Positions 1-10,140 of a stretch of DNA of 64,000 nucleotides are shown here, piece by piece (the stretch's first letter is position 1; each line of letters begins with the position of its first letter). The position numbers and the translations under genes are program-made. The DNA is from Perognathus longimembris pacificus (taxonomy: Eukaryota; Chordata; Mammalia; Rodentia; Heteromyidae), in NCBI RefSeq assembly GCF_023159225.1, contig NC_063161.1, forward strand, positions 74,562,267 through 74,626,266. Direction: 5' to 3'. Under the pieces are notes generated by a model. It worked only from the letters and a program-made list of their open reading frames with translations. It was not told the DNA's origin and searched no databases.

Positions 1-550
1 CATTCAACAAGCAGGGACTGTGTGCCCATGACACTAGGTGTCAGGACACACTCTGGGTGACGGGGCAGATTAACAAGAAAGCGCCTGACCCTGCATGATT
101 GCCACGGAGTGCTGCCAGCCTCCCAGGTTGAACGGCGTGGGGGCAGTGTGAGTACCGGGGGTGGAGAAGCCTGGGACATCCAGCCCTCATAGCCTGAGCA
201 GGCTCTTCCTGAGGTTCCAGCTTCAGAGGCCAAGTCCCAGGCCACGGGGCTTAAGCCTCATTTCCTCCTCCTCGCCCCACTGGACAGCAGCATTCTGCAG
301 TCTCGGCAAGGACAGGAAGGTTGTTTTTGCCAACAGAGGTACTGGGGTAGGGGGGCTCTGCCTGCAGGGTCCACACTTCCTGCTCTCCGCCAGTCTGGTG
401 TTGCGGCATTGGTGAAGAGTCCAGCGCCCTGGCTCTGACGTGCCAGGGTCAGCCTGTGCCACACTCCCAGCCCAGGCCGCGGGCCGTGGCTCCTTCTCCA
501 TGCACGGTGCACAGCTGCGTCCTCAGCGTGCCTGGCCTGTACCACACAAA
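1..550. other. Unique GC-rich non-coding DNA
   Basis: This stretch has no recognisable gene, repeat family or strong splice-site pair. Short open frames on both strands overlap each other and lack the composition of a conserved protein. It is most simply flanking or intergenic sequence. Confidence 0.6.
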
Positions 551-830
551 CCTTGTTTCCAAACTAAATAGTTTTCCAATGAGGATTTAATGGTGGGTGG
601 GTTTTTTTTTTCTTATTTGAAATAGATTGAAAACAAGCTATTTCCCACTCCTATTTCAAACAAATTTTGGTCCAATTATTTTCCTTCTTTTTTTTTTTTC
701 AACATGAAGTTATGGACTATTCTGTCCATCCCTGACTGAGCTTAACTGTGATTTCTCTTGATTATGCTTTTATGCTGCGAATCGTGAGGCGCTGGGGACA
801 TAATGGGTGGCGGTGGGAGAGTACAGCAAT
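551..830. other. AT-rich candidate conserved non-coding block
   Basis: The composition drops sharply in GC compared with both flanks. The block carries T-runs, a TTTCCAATGAGGATTTAATGG segment and a TTGATTATGCTTTTATG segment near 757-773. It has no repeat-family resemblance. Such AT-rich islands in GC-rich DNA are often conserved enhancers, but conservation is inferred from composition only. Confidence 0.3.
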
Positions 831-1263
831 TTTTAAAATTCTGCCAGGGCTCGTCAGCTTTCACTCCAGGGCCTGCTGTGCAGGAAGAAAGCACCCACCT
901 CAAGCAAAAGAGCTGCCAACAAAGCCAGCACTGTCCGCCTGTGTGGGATTGGCACAGGATTGGCCTCTCAGCGGCTCTAGGGTGGGCGCTGCCCCAGCCA
1001 CAGGGCCGCCCGCTCCCAGCCCGCCGGCCGCCCTGCCCTGCATCCCAGCAATTCGCTTTTTGTGGTGCCGAGCACTCTTGCTTTCCTTCCCTCCCCCACC
1101 CCCCCCACCCCCGTCTCTCTTTTCTTCGTTTTTCTTGGCCCAGGGCTTCAGGGAAAGGAGCTCCTGGCTTCCTGCCTTCTGCTAGGCCCTGCACTGCCAG
1201 CAGAATGGAAAACTCTCAGTCCTTCTTGGGTGGTGGGGTTGTTGTTCTGGATTTTGGGTCTTG
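831..1263. other. Unique GC-rich non-coding DNA with pyrimidine tract
   Basis: No gene is visible. A C/T-rich tract runs from about 1080 to 1135 and is mostly cytosine. The overlapping open frames here on both strands are chance frames. Confidence 0.5.
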
Positions 1264-1506
1264 TGCATGTGCTGGGATATCCACTCAGGGCCTGGGGCGT
1301 TGTCCCTGAGCTTTTTTTTGGGGGGGGGGGCCCAAGGCTGGTGCTCTACCACTTGAGCCAAGGTGCCACTTCTGGCTTTTTGGTGGTCAGTTGGAGAGGA
1401 GAATCTTGGGGGCTTTCCTGTCTGGGCTGGCTCTCAACCCCAGTCCTCAGATCCCAGCCTCCTGAGTAGCTAGGGTTACAGGCAGGAGCACCAGTGTTGC
1501 CCGGCT
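1264..1506 (-). repeat. Composite SINE, minus strand, near full length
   Basis: Read on the minus strand, this copy has the 7SL/B1-like head (from about 1506), the linker and the ID-like body. On the plus strand the diagnostic words are CTCTACCACTTGAGCCA (about 1345), CACTTCTGGCTTTTTGGTGG and CCTCCTGAGTAGCTAGG. A G-run at 1320-1330 disrupts the body. It belongs to the main SINE family of the window. Confidence 0.85.
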
Positions 1507-2111
1507 TTATTTCGGTTTTATTTTTGTTATTGCTGTGTTTATTTGTTCAGTTGGTGTTGGTAAAAATGGTAGTCATCTTGGATGTGACAGAAGTTCCAAA
1601 AGCATGAGAGATCCCAATCCCACACCCTGCTACCATCGCCCTTTCGCCCAAGCCTCCTTTCCAGGTGCGTCTCGTCTGTGCCTCAGAGTCTGGGTCCCCC
1701 CACCCCACCTTCTGGCTCCCTCCCAGACACGCTCTGACTGGCTGGTTGTGAGCTCTGGGCTACCCAGAACACGGCAGCAGCTGTCACCACTGGACAGAGA
1801 TCCCAGCCACCAGTCGTGGGCACCGGTGCCTCTCACAGGAACCCGGGCTTGTGGCAAGCTCTCCAGGAGCCTTCCTTGGCATACTGGGTGTGCTGCCCTG
1901 CCCGTGACTGGCCCCTGACACTGTGTGTGCCCTACATAGTCCTGTGTACCAAGGACGGCCTCCCTCCTCCCCAGGAGGCTGGCAGGGCCCGGGCTAGGCC
2001 GCCGTCAGGTAGAGAGGAGGGCAGTGGGAGCCCCGCTGAGTGCGGTAGGGGCCTCGGCATGCAGGCCGCCTCACACGGAGAGGGGTACTATGAGGATGAT
2101 GCCGGGGGCCA
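1507..2111. other. Unique non-coding DNA
   Basis: I see no gene, splice-site pair or repeat family. The sequence is moderately GC-rich, with short chance frames on both strands. Confidence 0.5.
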
Positions 2112-2190
2112 AGCTTGAGGAGAGCACCTAGGCCCTGAGTTCAAGCCCAGGAAAACACACACACACACGCACACACAGACACACATTCAT
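2112..2190 (+). repeat. SINE 3' end with CA-repeat tail
   Basis: Only the last part of the SINE body survives, reading AGGCCCTGAGTTCAAGCCCAG. It is followed directly by a CA microsatellite (about 2155-2190) that replaces a poly-A tail. Confidence 0.7.
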
Positions 2191-2763
2191 ACACAAGTGC
2201 CAGCGTGGTTCTGCTGGCAGCTCGGGGGACAACGGTAGCCCAGGCGGGTCATGGATGGCCAGCGTTTTCCTGGCCTGGGATGCAGACCTGGACACTTGAT
2301 AATGGGGATTCAGGAGGCCCCGAGGGCTTGGCCCTCCTCAGGAGGAGAATGTATCCTTTTGTGGTTGAACAGTTTCTCCAGGAGGCTCTAAATGAGACCA
2401 GGACTGATGTGACTTGCTAATGACCAGGCCACGGCCACCTGACTCACACAGGACCCCGGCCTGCTGCAGTGACACCTCCTCTGGGCACTTGTCACCTGTT
2501 CTCTTGGAGGCATTTTAATTAACCCACATTACGTGTCTTCCATGGACTTTCGGATTTGGTGCCTGGATTTTATATTTAAAAGCAAATCGCTCCTTCAGCT
2601 GCCAAAATGTGAGAATAAAAGGAAGCCTGAGGAATCAGGCAGAGTCCGGCGGAGATCTGGTTTGTGCCCAGTGGTTAGACTGGAGATGACTGCGTGGGCA
2701 CTGAGAGTTCCTGTGAGCCACCCCGGCTGCCCCAGTAGAGCCTCCAGTGACTTTAGTGAGGGA
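2191..2763. other. Unique non-coding DNA
   Basis: No gene is recognised. An AT-rich patch at about 2505-2600 (including TTTTAATTAACCCACATTA and TTTTATATTTAAAAGC) could be a small conserved element. The remainder is GC-rich and featureless. Confidence 0.4.
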
Positions 2764-2925
2764 TGCTCACCTTTAACCCCAGCACACCAGAAGTGGAGGT
2801 AGGGGGATTACAACTTCAAGGCCAGCCTGGGCTATATAGCAAGACCCTATCTCAAAAAAAGAAAAGAGAGGAGAGAGGGATGGGAGGGAGAAAGGGAAGG
2901 GAGGGAGGGAGGGGGAAGCATCACC
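2764..2925 (+). repeat. B1-like SINE with purine-rich tail
   Basis: The head reads like a 7SL-derived B1: CTCACCTTTAACCCCAGCAC, then AGGCCAGCCTGGGCTATATAG and a CTATCTC-plus-A-run end. The A-run grades into a GGGA/GGAG purine tract up to about 2920. Unlike most copies here, this one lacks the ID-like body. Confidence 0.8.
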
Positions 2926-2944
2926 ATAGCTGGCTCTTATAGTT

Positions 2945-3147
2945 AAGTGCACACACACATGTACAGAGACATATATGCACATGAACAAAGACATACCACA
3001 ATACAGACACACGTACAGCACACACAGAGACATACATACCCATGCACACAATGAAAATACGTGTACACACAGACACACATGCATACACATTGTATGTGTG
3101 TATACACATCTATATGTACATGCACACGTGTGTACATATATACACGT

Positions 3148-3184
<37 letters not shown>
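2945..3184. repeat. CA/ACAT/GTAC simple-repeat region
   Basis: The region is imperfect (CA)n and ACATACAC-type sequence, ending in a pure CA run of about 34 bases at 3150-3184. Alternating purine-pyrimidine sequence of this kind can adopt Z-DNA. Confidence 0.95.
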
Positions 3185-3186
<2 letters not shown>

Positions 3187-3570
3187 ATCCCAACACAAGG
3201 GAAAGCCTGAGCGGAGAACAGACTTCCGTTGGTGACCCTGTGCTCACGGCCGTGATGGGCGTGTGGGGGTCAGGTGTAAGTAGCAGAGGTCTGGGGTGCG
3301 GAGGGTGCAGAGGCACTGCCTCCCCTCAGTTCCACCTACAAGCAAAGCGTTTCACACAAATGAAAGAAAACCACCAGCAATATCAACTCTGCTAAGGTTA
3401 AGGGATTCACATCAATTATCTGAAAATTTTGTGAGAAGATCTCACTCCTTTAGGGCCATCGGTATGTGTCACTCCGTTATTTCTGCCCTTCTGAGCAGGG
3501 TGATGTTTCTAAAAGGAGGAGACGAAAAGGAATGGAGGAGGCGAGGGGGAGGGAGGGGGAAGGGGGAGAC
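3185..3570. other. Unique non-coding DNA
   Basis: No gene is recognised. A G/A-rich tract occupies about 3520-3570. Confidence 0.45.
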
Positions 3571-3574
3571 GCTC

Positions 3575-4170
3575 TAAAGTGAATTCTGAATTGCTAAAAC
3601 CTTGGAGTAGAACTTAATCTAATTTATAAGCATCTTCACAAAGACGTGCAAGGATTTTTGTTGTTGTTGTTGTTGTTAAAGAGGAAAAACTAGTTTCAAG
3701 CATTATTAAGCTTTTTTCCTCCCCTCCCAGAAGCTAAGAAAGCCATCTGTGAGAACCTGTTTGCGTGTTTGTTTTTCACTATAAAATGCAAAATATGGCT
3801 TCCTGTTAGCGGATGATACCATATGTCTCCCGGGTAACAAAATCAGCATGTTTATTAATGAACCCAATCAGAGATGAAGATTTAGAAAGATTGAAGGAAC
3901 TGAATTTTCCGTTCAGTGTTTCAGCAAAGGGAGCTGCTGCTCGCACATGGTTCTCGGGCTTGGAAAACAGAAGCCTTGTTTTTGCTTTGAAATCAATTTC
4001 CTTGGCAGGGACCCTGGGCTGGAAGACAGGCCTTTCAAATTTGGGGTTTAAAAAAAAAAATCTGCATTTACAAATGGCCCTTTCCGCCTGACGATTCCTC
4101 TGCAGTTTATAGGTGGTTAATATTTAATTTGGCCAGCTTCATTTTCCCAGACAAGACTAATTAAAGTGTG
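3575..4170. other. AT-rich candidate conserved non-coding block
   Basis: This long unique AT-richer block contains a GTT run (3657-3677), AAGCATTATTAAGCTTTTTTCC (3697-3718), TTATTAATGAACCCAATCAG (about 3851-3870) and a 3' segment reading GGTTAATATTTAATTTGGCC (4114-4133). TAAT/ATTA words are dense and no SINE interrupts it. I infer a developmental enhancer-type element; no alignment was made. Confidence 0.4.
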
Positions 4171-4593
4171 GATGGTCTGAGCCCCCATCTCCGAGCGCTG
4201 TGAAACCGGGGCCCAGAGGGGCGGGAAGCAGGCAAAACCATTCCCGCCACACTGGCCACACGGCCGTGTAAGGGGCCAGGAGGGACACGAGCCTCATCCC
4301 CAGCACGATCGCCACCCTCCAAGCACTCTTGGCCATACAAATAACCCAGCGGGTGGGGGATGGCAGCGGGGCATGGCGTGGCACAGCATGGCACAGCGGG
4401 GAGAAATAGGTTCAAGTACTGGGGCTGCCCCAACCCCACAGAAGGCCCAGGAACCTGGACAGAACCAGGCCCTCCTCATGCAGGCCCTTCTTTCCATCCA
4501 GGATTAAACGCATGCCCTCAGCCCTCCTCCTATGCCTGCACTGTAGGAACACGAGCTTGTCTGCAGAGGACAAAGCAGCGGAGACCCAGGGCC
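4171..4593. other. Unique GC-rich non-coding DNA
   Basis: No gene or repeat is recognised. Short open frames on both strands overlap and are not convincing. A small GGCATGGC/CACAGC internal repetition occurs around 4370-4400. Confidence 0.45.
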
Positions 4594-4680
4594 ACTGAGG
4601 GGTGCATTTTGGTCTGGGTTCACTGTGAGGGGTACATTTTGCTCTGGGAGCACTGAGGGTATGTTTTGATCTGGTTGCTC
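4594..4680. repeat. Three-copy tandem repeat, ~29-bp unit
   Basis: Three diverged units each begin ACTG(TG)AGGGG and contain ATTTTG.TCTGG, starting near 4594, 4622 and 4651. It is a short degenerate minisatellite. Confidence 0.75.
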
Positions 4681-4939
4681 AGCCTCTGCTTGTTCTGATT
4701 TTTTTTTCCTACCTGATGGCGTGGGCACAGCCCAGCACATGTTGTGTTTCTCAAGTCTATAGCTTGCTGGAAGTCCTGTAAGGCTGAACGCCTACAAACA
4801 GCACATGTCCTCTAGGGGACAAAGAGCCAGATACCAGGGCAGTGGGGAGCCCTGGGGCTGGGCCAGGCCACCTCGACTTTTCTTGCTGAGGCTGTGATTC
4901 ACAGAGATCTCAATAAAGCACTTCACCCAACCCAACTTT

Positions 4940-5230
4940 GCCAGGCATCAGTGGTGGCTCACACCTGTAATCCTAGCTACTCAGGAGGCTGAGATCTAAG
5001 GATCACCATTTGAAGCCAGATGGGACAGGAAAGTCTGTGAGACTCTTAATCATCAATTAACTGCCAAAATGCCAGAAGTGGAGCTGAGGCTCGAGTGGTA
5101 GAGCACCATCCTCGAGGAAAAAAAAAAAAAAAGCTCAAGGACAGTGCCCAAGCCCTGAGTCCAATCCCCGGTACCAGCATGTGCACGCGTGTGCGCGCGC
5201 ACACACACACGTACACACACACACACACAG
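4940..5230 (+). repeat. Composite SINE, near full length, CA tail
   Basis: The copy has a 7SL-like head (GGTGGCTCACACCTGTAATCC near 4953), a linker and an ID-like body (GTGGTAGAGCACC near 5095), and ends CCCTGAGTCCAATCCCCGG. A long A-run (about 5118-5132) sits inside the body. A CA/CG-alternating tail with a GTGCGCGCGC core (5178-5229) follows. Confidence 0.9.
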
Positions 5231-5440
5231 GTTGTAATGTACAAGACCAACTGAGAATAGGAAAGAAGCTTGTATGACTTTAGCTGCCAGAAGAGCCTCT
5301 CCAACGGGCAGAGGGCCGCACTGCAGGGTGGCGGGTTTCTCCTGTTTCAATCCAGGGTCTGTGTTTACCAGGCAGCCCATCCCTAGAACCACACTTCCAG
5401 CCCTTTCTTGCTTTATTTTTCACGCCAGCTGTGGGTTTTT
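5231..5440. other. Unique non-coding DNA
   Basis: I see nothing recognisable in this stretch. Confidence 0.4.
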
Positions 5441-5534
5441 TTGCTCATTTTTTAACCTGCAATCGACCTTGCACTGCCATCCTCCTACCTGAGCCTCCAA
5501 CATAGTTGGGATTACAGGCATGCACCACCATCAG
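5441..5534 (-). repeat. B1-like SINE fragment, minus strand
   Basis: The plus strand reads CTGCCATCCTCCTACCTGAG, then TTGGGATTACAGGCATGCACC. This is the reverse complement of a B1/7SL-type head. Confidence 0.7.
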
Positions 5535-6280
5535 GAAGCTTGTGAAAAGGCCATTTGACGTGGACACGGCCACTTTCCACTGAAGACATCTCACTCTCAC
5601 CGGACCGCTACCATGAAGCCCCTCGTCCTCCCCGCTTTGGGGAGCGGTGGTCCCATTTGCTTGGTGAGCAGACTGTGTGTTTGCAGTGGTAGGCAGGGAG
5701 CTGCCCAGCCAAGCACCCAGGGCTTCCACTGCTGACAGCTCAGAGCTTCCCAGCCTGCACCGGGCCACAATGCTCACCACAAGTGCACAATCCAGGCCTT
5801 TGTAGTTTCTTTTGTTGTTTGTTTGACTGCATTTGCTCAAAACCGAACGACAAGTCCACAAAGATTGCCTCCCGGCTGTTGAAGCCCCTTGCACTGAGGA
5901 CTGTGGTTAGGACTGGCCAATGGCCATGTCCCCAATGGCCCCGCTCCCTCTTGGTCCCCCTCCTGGCCTCCTTACAGCCATCCGTCCCTCATGAGCCTGG
6001 GCTGCCCCTGAGGCCTCCGTCTTTACCTCCGGTGGCCTCTGCCTCCACACACAGTCAGGGCAGTGTGTCCATGTGGTACAGGACCCAGGGGCCGGGACCC
6101 ACCCTCCCCACTGCTGGTTCTCCCATTGGTACAGGACCCCGATGTCTCACTTCCCGCCCAGTGTCTCTGCGGTTACCTCCATGTCACCACCCGCACTTGG
6201 ACATTCACTCCCTACCCGTCATTCACTCCCTACTCACCACACTGCCACAGACCCACCGTCTTCTTGCACACTGCTGCTGA
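5535..6280. other. Unique non-coding DNA
   Basis: No gene is recognised. A short internal repetition of GGTACAGGACCC (about 6076 and 6130) and of CATTCACTCCCTAC (about 6203 and 6221) is visible. The open frames on both strands are chance frames. Confidence 0.45.
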
Positions 6281-6284
6281 ACTC

Positions 6285-6345
6285 GTACGCATCCCTCAAA
6301 GCCCCACTTCCATGTCTCTTCCCTTCTGAGACCTGTGCTCCTGAG
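6285..6345 (+). repeat. Possible L2 fragment
   Basis: The segment CATCCCTCAAAGCCCCACTTC followed by CTTCCCTTCTGAGACC resembles the 3' part of ancient L2 LINEs by remembered wording. The match is short, so this is tentative. Confidence 0.25.
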
Positions 6346-6559
6346 AGCTCTGCCGCCCACATTGCTCGGTCATTTCTGCCCTTGGCGCTGTGGAGGGTGC
6401 AGGGGTTTGTGAAGCTGAAGGCCTCGCCTTATCCGTGTTTAAAGTCTCATTGCGCAGGGAGTGAGGCACACAGCCTACAGCCGGATGCACAGGCGTCTTC
6501 CAGTAACGCCCATGCAATGGAGGAGCCACGCCTGGCTTTACATTCACAGCCCGGACTGC

Positions 6560-6930
6560 AGGCCGCAGCCCCCGGTCCCAGCTGCGCTGCTTCCGCGCCT
6601 GGCGACCGTGTTGGTATTCTGGCGGCAGCGTGGCGCTTGTTACCAAGCACATGCTTTGCAGATTAGCCTGTTTGTGTAGCCAATCGAACATGTGCTCCAT
6701 TAAAAATTAACGCACCCTGTTTCCAGAAGGGAGCAGGAGATGTCAGCTGCCACCACACGGCAGCACGGCAGCCGCGCAGCCCCGAGCCCAATCCCGTGGG
6801 GTGCAGCACGTGTTACACAGCCAGCGCCACTAAATAATGCAGCGGGTGCAGATGGCAGCCCGCGTCTCCTCGCAGCTGTGGCCGCGCCGCGGGAACGCGG
6901 GCGCTGTCTGGCAGCCACCCTCCGTGGGTG
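6560..6930. promoter_or_regulatory. Small CpG-rich block with CCAAT-bearing core
   Basis: CpG is locally elevated at about 6585-6635 and 6755-6905. Between these lies an AT-rich core (6655-6715) with AGCCAATCG and TTAAAAATTAACG, followed by AGCACGTG (E-box) and CACTAAATAATG. No splice donor or exon is convincing. It could be an enhancer or a weak distal promoter. Confidence 0.3.
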
Positions 6931-7438
6931 TGCCATGGGTGGCCGGGGCCTGTCTCCTGCTGCCGTGTGGAAGCTGGGCCTGGGGGACCAGGGAGCCCCC
7001 GGCCTCCCCACCGCCCTGTGCACCCCTCTGGCACCAGGCGGAGGTGGAGACCTCTCTCCTCCCTGCTCCACGGAGGACAGGCGCCCCCAGGCCACCCTCC
7101 CCCCCCCAGCACGGCACAGCCCAAGCCTCCCCTCCCCCATGAGGGAAAACACAGGGGTGTCTTTAGTGGATTTGGGCAGCTACATGAAAACAACTGAATG
7201 AGGTGAGTCAGGCAGGATGAGGCTGAGCGCCCTGATGCTCCTGTCTCCCACGGAGATGCAGTCACAACAGAGCCCATGCACAAAAGCCACTGGGGAGGTT
7301 CCGGTTCTCTGGGTAGGGCTGTTGGTGGTTTCTAATAATCTTGACTTTCCTTCAGTCTTGTTTTCTCCTTCTGAGTCTTAGCATGTGCAATCACAGATAG
7401 TTTCCCCCACTGCCCCAGTGCCCTTCCTTCTTTCAGAG
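6931..7438. other. Unique GC-rich non-coding DNA
   Basis: No gene is recognised. Several overlapping open frames on both strands reflect high GC rather than coding. Confidence 0.45.
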
Positions 7439-7465
7439 AACACACACACACACACACACACACAG
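7439..7465. repeat. CA microsatellite
   Basis: This is an uninterrupted (CA)n run of about 25 bases. Confidence 0.9.
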
Positions 7466-7900
7466 TAGTTGGTCACTGGAGCACTTATTCTGAAGCCTGG
7501 CTATGCCTGTGCCCCACAGAACACTTTTGGCTGCAAGTATCCGGGTGCTTAACCCAGAGAAGACATAAAAGCACGACACCCAGTCAGCTGCCTCACAGGA
7601 AGTATACAGAGAGAGCTGGGGAATTGCCTGGCTGGCTCTGAGGCCTTGCCTCATGGCTGTTGGAGGTCCCCGAAGCGATGTCCCCTAGTGTGTGCCCAGA
7701 CAAGGAAGGAAGAGGACAACACTGCTCCATCATTCTTTGATGGTTTTTAAGAGGAAGGAAAGTATTCTGTGAGGCCCAAAAGTAGGCTTCTCCTGGCCTC
7801 CTCAGCAGACTACACCATCCCCTCACCTGAGACTGTTTTTCTGTCCTTTGACCCCTGAACACACTGGGGTTCCTAACAACAGATATCAAAGTGGTGAAAA
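7466..7900. other. Unique non-coding DNA
   Basis: No gene or repeat family is recognised. Confidence 0.4.
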
Positions 7901-7902
7901 CT

Positions 7903-8018
7903 TTAGTTTCAAGATACGGTCTCTCCAGATGGCCAAAGCTGGCCTCAAACCCATGATCCTCCTGCCTCAGCCTCCTGGGTGTTGAGATATACCAGGAGTG
8001 CGTCACTGTGTCTGGCTG
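7903..8018 (-). repeat. B1-like SINE, minus strand
   Basis: Plus-strand words GGTCTCTCCAGATGGCC, GATCCTCCTGCCTCAGCCTCC and GTGCGTCACTGTGTCTGGC give a reversed 7SL/B1 unit. Confidence 0.8.
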
Positions 8019-8059
8019 TGTTTGTTATTTTTTTCCTTCTTTCCTTCTCCTTCCCTTCT

Positions 8060-8212
8060 TTCCTGTTTGGTTTTATGAGTCAAGGTCTCACTAAGTAGCC
8101 CTGTTTGGCTTCAAACTCACTGCATCACCCAAATCTGCCTTAAACTCATGAGCCTCCTGCTTTCACCTCCCAGGTACTGGGATTACAGGCCTGTGTCACC
8201 ACACCCATTAAA
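8060..8212 (-). repeat. B1-like SINE, minus strand
   Basis: AGTCAAGGTCTCACTAAGTAGCC and TACTGGGATTACAGGCCTGTG mark a reversed B1-type unit with some internal duplication. It lies just downstream of the previous reversed copy and may be part of a nested insertion. Confidence 0.75.
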
Positions 8213-8317
8213 AAGGAAAAGAAAAAAAGATCTTAGAAGTTGTCCCTGCTTTGTCTATATTAACGGCATCTGCTTCTCTGCTCAAGACATTATTCTGTTA
8301 GTGTGATATTTAAATTT

Positions 8318-8371
8318 GCCATTGAACTGGCTGAGGATAGCAGTTCAAAGCCAGCCCCAGTACTGGTGCAT

Positions 8372-8415
<44 letters not shown>
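8318..8415 (+). repeat. Truncated SINE with long CA microsatellite tail
   Basis: A collapsed copy (GGCTGAGGATAGCAGTTCAAAGCC, then CCAGTACTGGTGCATG) runs directly into a CA run of about 42 bases (8373-8414). Confidence 0.75.
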
Positions 8416-8417
<2 letters not shown>

Positions 8418-8580
8418 TGTGAACCCTTGGTGTATATTCAGACAAGAGAACGAAGATGGGGTGGGAGCAGGGTCCTCCATGTGTTCTTTCCAGTGGGTTG
8501 TCCAGCTGCTTCCCACCAACAGGCCTGAAAATCAGAGAAAAGAGACAGAAATGAGGGCTGCAGGACCTCTTTGCTGGTGA
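8416..8580. other. Unique non-coding DNA
   Basis: I see nothing recognisable in this stretch. Confidence 0.4.
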
Positions 8581-8581
8581 C

Positions 8582-8672
8582 TGCACACATGTGTCCCCGC
8601 AGCCTCGAAGATGATCACTGTGCATGTGTGTCCCCGCAGCCACGAGTTTGCGCACTATGCATGTGTGTCCCC
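8582..8672. repeat. Tandem repeat, ~37-bp unit, 2.5 copies
   Basis: Three starts of the type GCA(C/T)(A/G)TGTGTCCCC occur near 8582, 8620 and 8657, separated by about 37 bases. Two of them share the continuation GCAGCC.CGA. Confidence 0.75.
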
Positions 8673-9600
8673 ACTATAGAGCAGGTGCCCTGCCCTTAGA
8701 TAATTGTGGAAGCTTCCAGACCGACCGCCTTCTTCTATCACTGCTCCGGTTTCCACCATTAACCACCTGCCAAACAGAGAGCTTGCTCACCCTTGACAAA
8801 AAAAAGAGACCCCAAAGACACAAGGTGCCCCGACATACGCGCCCTTCCTGAAGCGCTCCTGAAATGGTTAGTGTCATAGCCGTGTCCTGGGAAGTCACCG
8901 TGTCACTTCCATGCGCCTGCCACCCGCGAGGCTCCGGCTGAGGTCCCTGCCGGGCTTATCTTCCTTGCTTGAGGTCATCCATCAGCTGTTGCGTCTGTTC
9001 AGATGGGGGCCTTGGTGCAGTGCTGGGCATTTGCAATGCATCAGTGTAGTGGGAGTTGATTTAGATGATTACAGGATGGCAGACTGTCACAGTGCCCAGT
9101 GTCTGAGGGTCACCGTGGGTTGTCTGTGAGCCTAGATGTCTGAGTGGTGATGTACTTGGCATAAAAATGCATGGACACCCTCACTGTGACTGTGTTTTGG
9201 AAGTCAGTGGCGTGCTGGTGGGGCGTGCGATTGTGGGTGCCACCTGGATTACAGGCCTTGGTATTCGGTGTTATCAGGAGCCCTCTCAGAGGGGCTTTAT
9301 GTCCAGCTCACTTGTATCAGTATATTCACTCTTGAGCTTGGGTTTTGTCCTCTACCCATGTATTTGTGTTGGGCTTCAGTGACAAGAATGCAGCATGTTC
9401 ATATTTGCACTTGAAGTGGGCACCATTTGTTCACCACCAGTTTCTCACCCTCTGAGTAAGAAAAGTCTCCTCCTGAACTTGAAGGCCTGAGGGTGACCCA
9501 TGGAAGCATCTTGCAAAGTACTTTTTATTTGTTATAATTATTTTTTAGTCTCAGGATCATTATGGATTTAAAAATAAATGGAGCCCTACATAGCAATGTC
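8673..9600. other. Unique non-coding DNA
   Basis: No gene is recognised. The block 9000-9400 is rich in TGTG and GTGAC words, but no clear repeat unit or family was found. Confidence 0.4.
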
Positions 9601-9614
9601 CATACTAAACTGTC

Positions 9615-9857
9615 TTCAAATTTTGTGAGTATGTGCCAGTACTAGGAATTGAACTCAAGGCCTGTGCATCATCCTTTAGCTTTTCTGCTTAAAGCTGGCA
9701 CTCTACCATTTGAGCCATACCTCCACTTTTGTCTTTCTGCCGATGCATTGGCAATAACAGTCTCACTGGCTTTCCTACCCCTGCTGGCTTGGACCTGTGA
9801 TCTTCAGCCTCATGAGTAGTTGGGAGTATAGGCGTGAGACTCCAGCACCCAGCTTAG
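9615..9857 (-). repeat. Composite SINE, minus strand, diverged
   Basis: The plus strand reads GCCAGTACTAGGAATTGAAC (reversed 3' body), GGCACTCTACCATTTGAGCC (reversed ID-like body) and TGAGTAGTTGGGAGTATAGG (reversed 7SL-like head). It is an older copy of the main family. Confidence 0.85.
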
Positions 9858-10140
9858 ATACCCCTTTACTCTAATTTCACCTCTTGAGATTTTCCCCTGG
9901 CCCCCCCAGTGCCAGCTGACCAACTTCCTCAGTAGGCGTGGTCATGTCGCCTGACCTCTCCTTCATCACACAAAACAGAAGCACCCACCTTCGGAGAAAA
10001 GCCTGGTATCTCTTGCCCTTCGCTGGTTCTCACTGGAACCCTATTTCCTTGAAATGCTTGGCTTGTAAAAGCATGCAGGTGAAAGTATCTTTAATGAGTG
10101 GTTATATTTATATACATATTTCTATACACATCACCTACAT
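9858..10140. other. Unique non-coding DNA
   Basis: Nothing is recognised except an AT-rich TATATACATATTTC segment near 10109. Confidence 0.4.
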
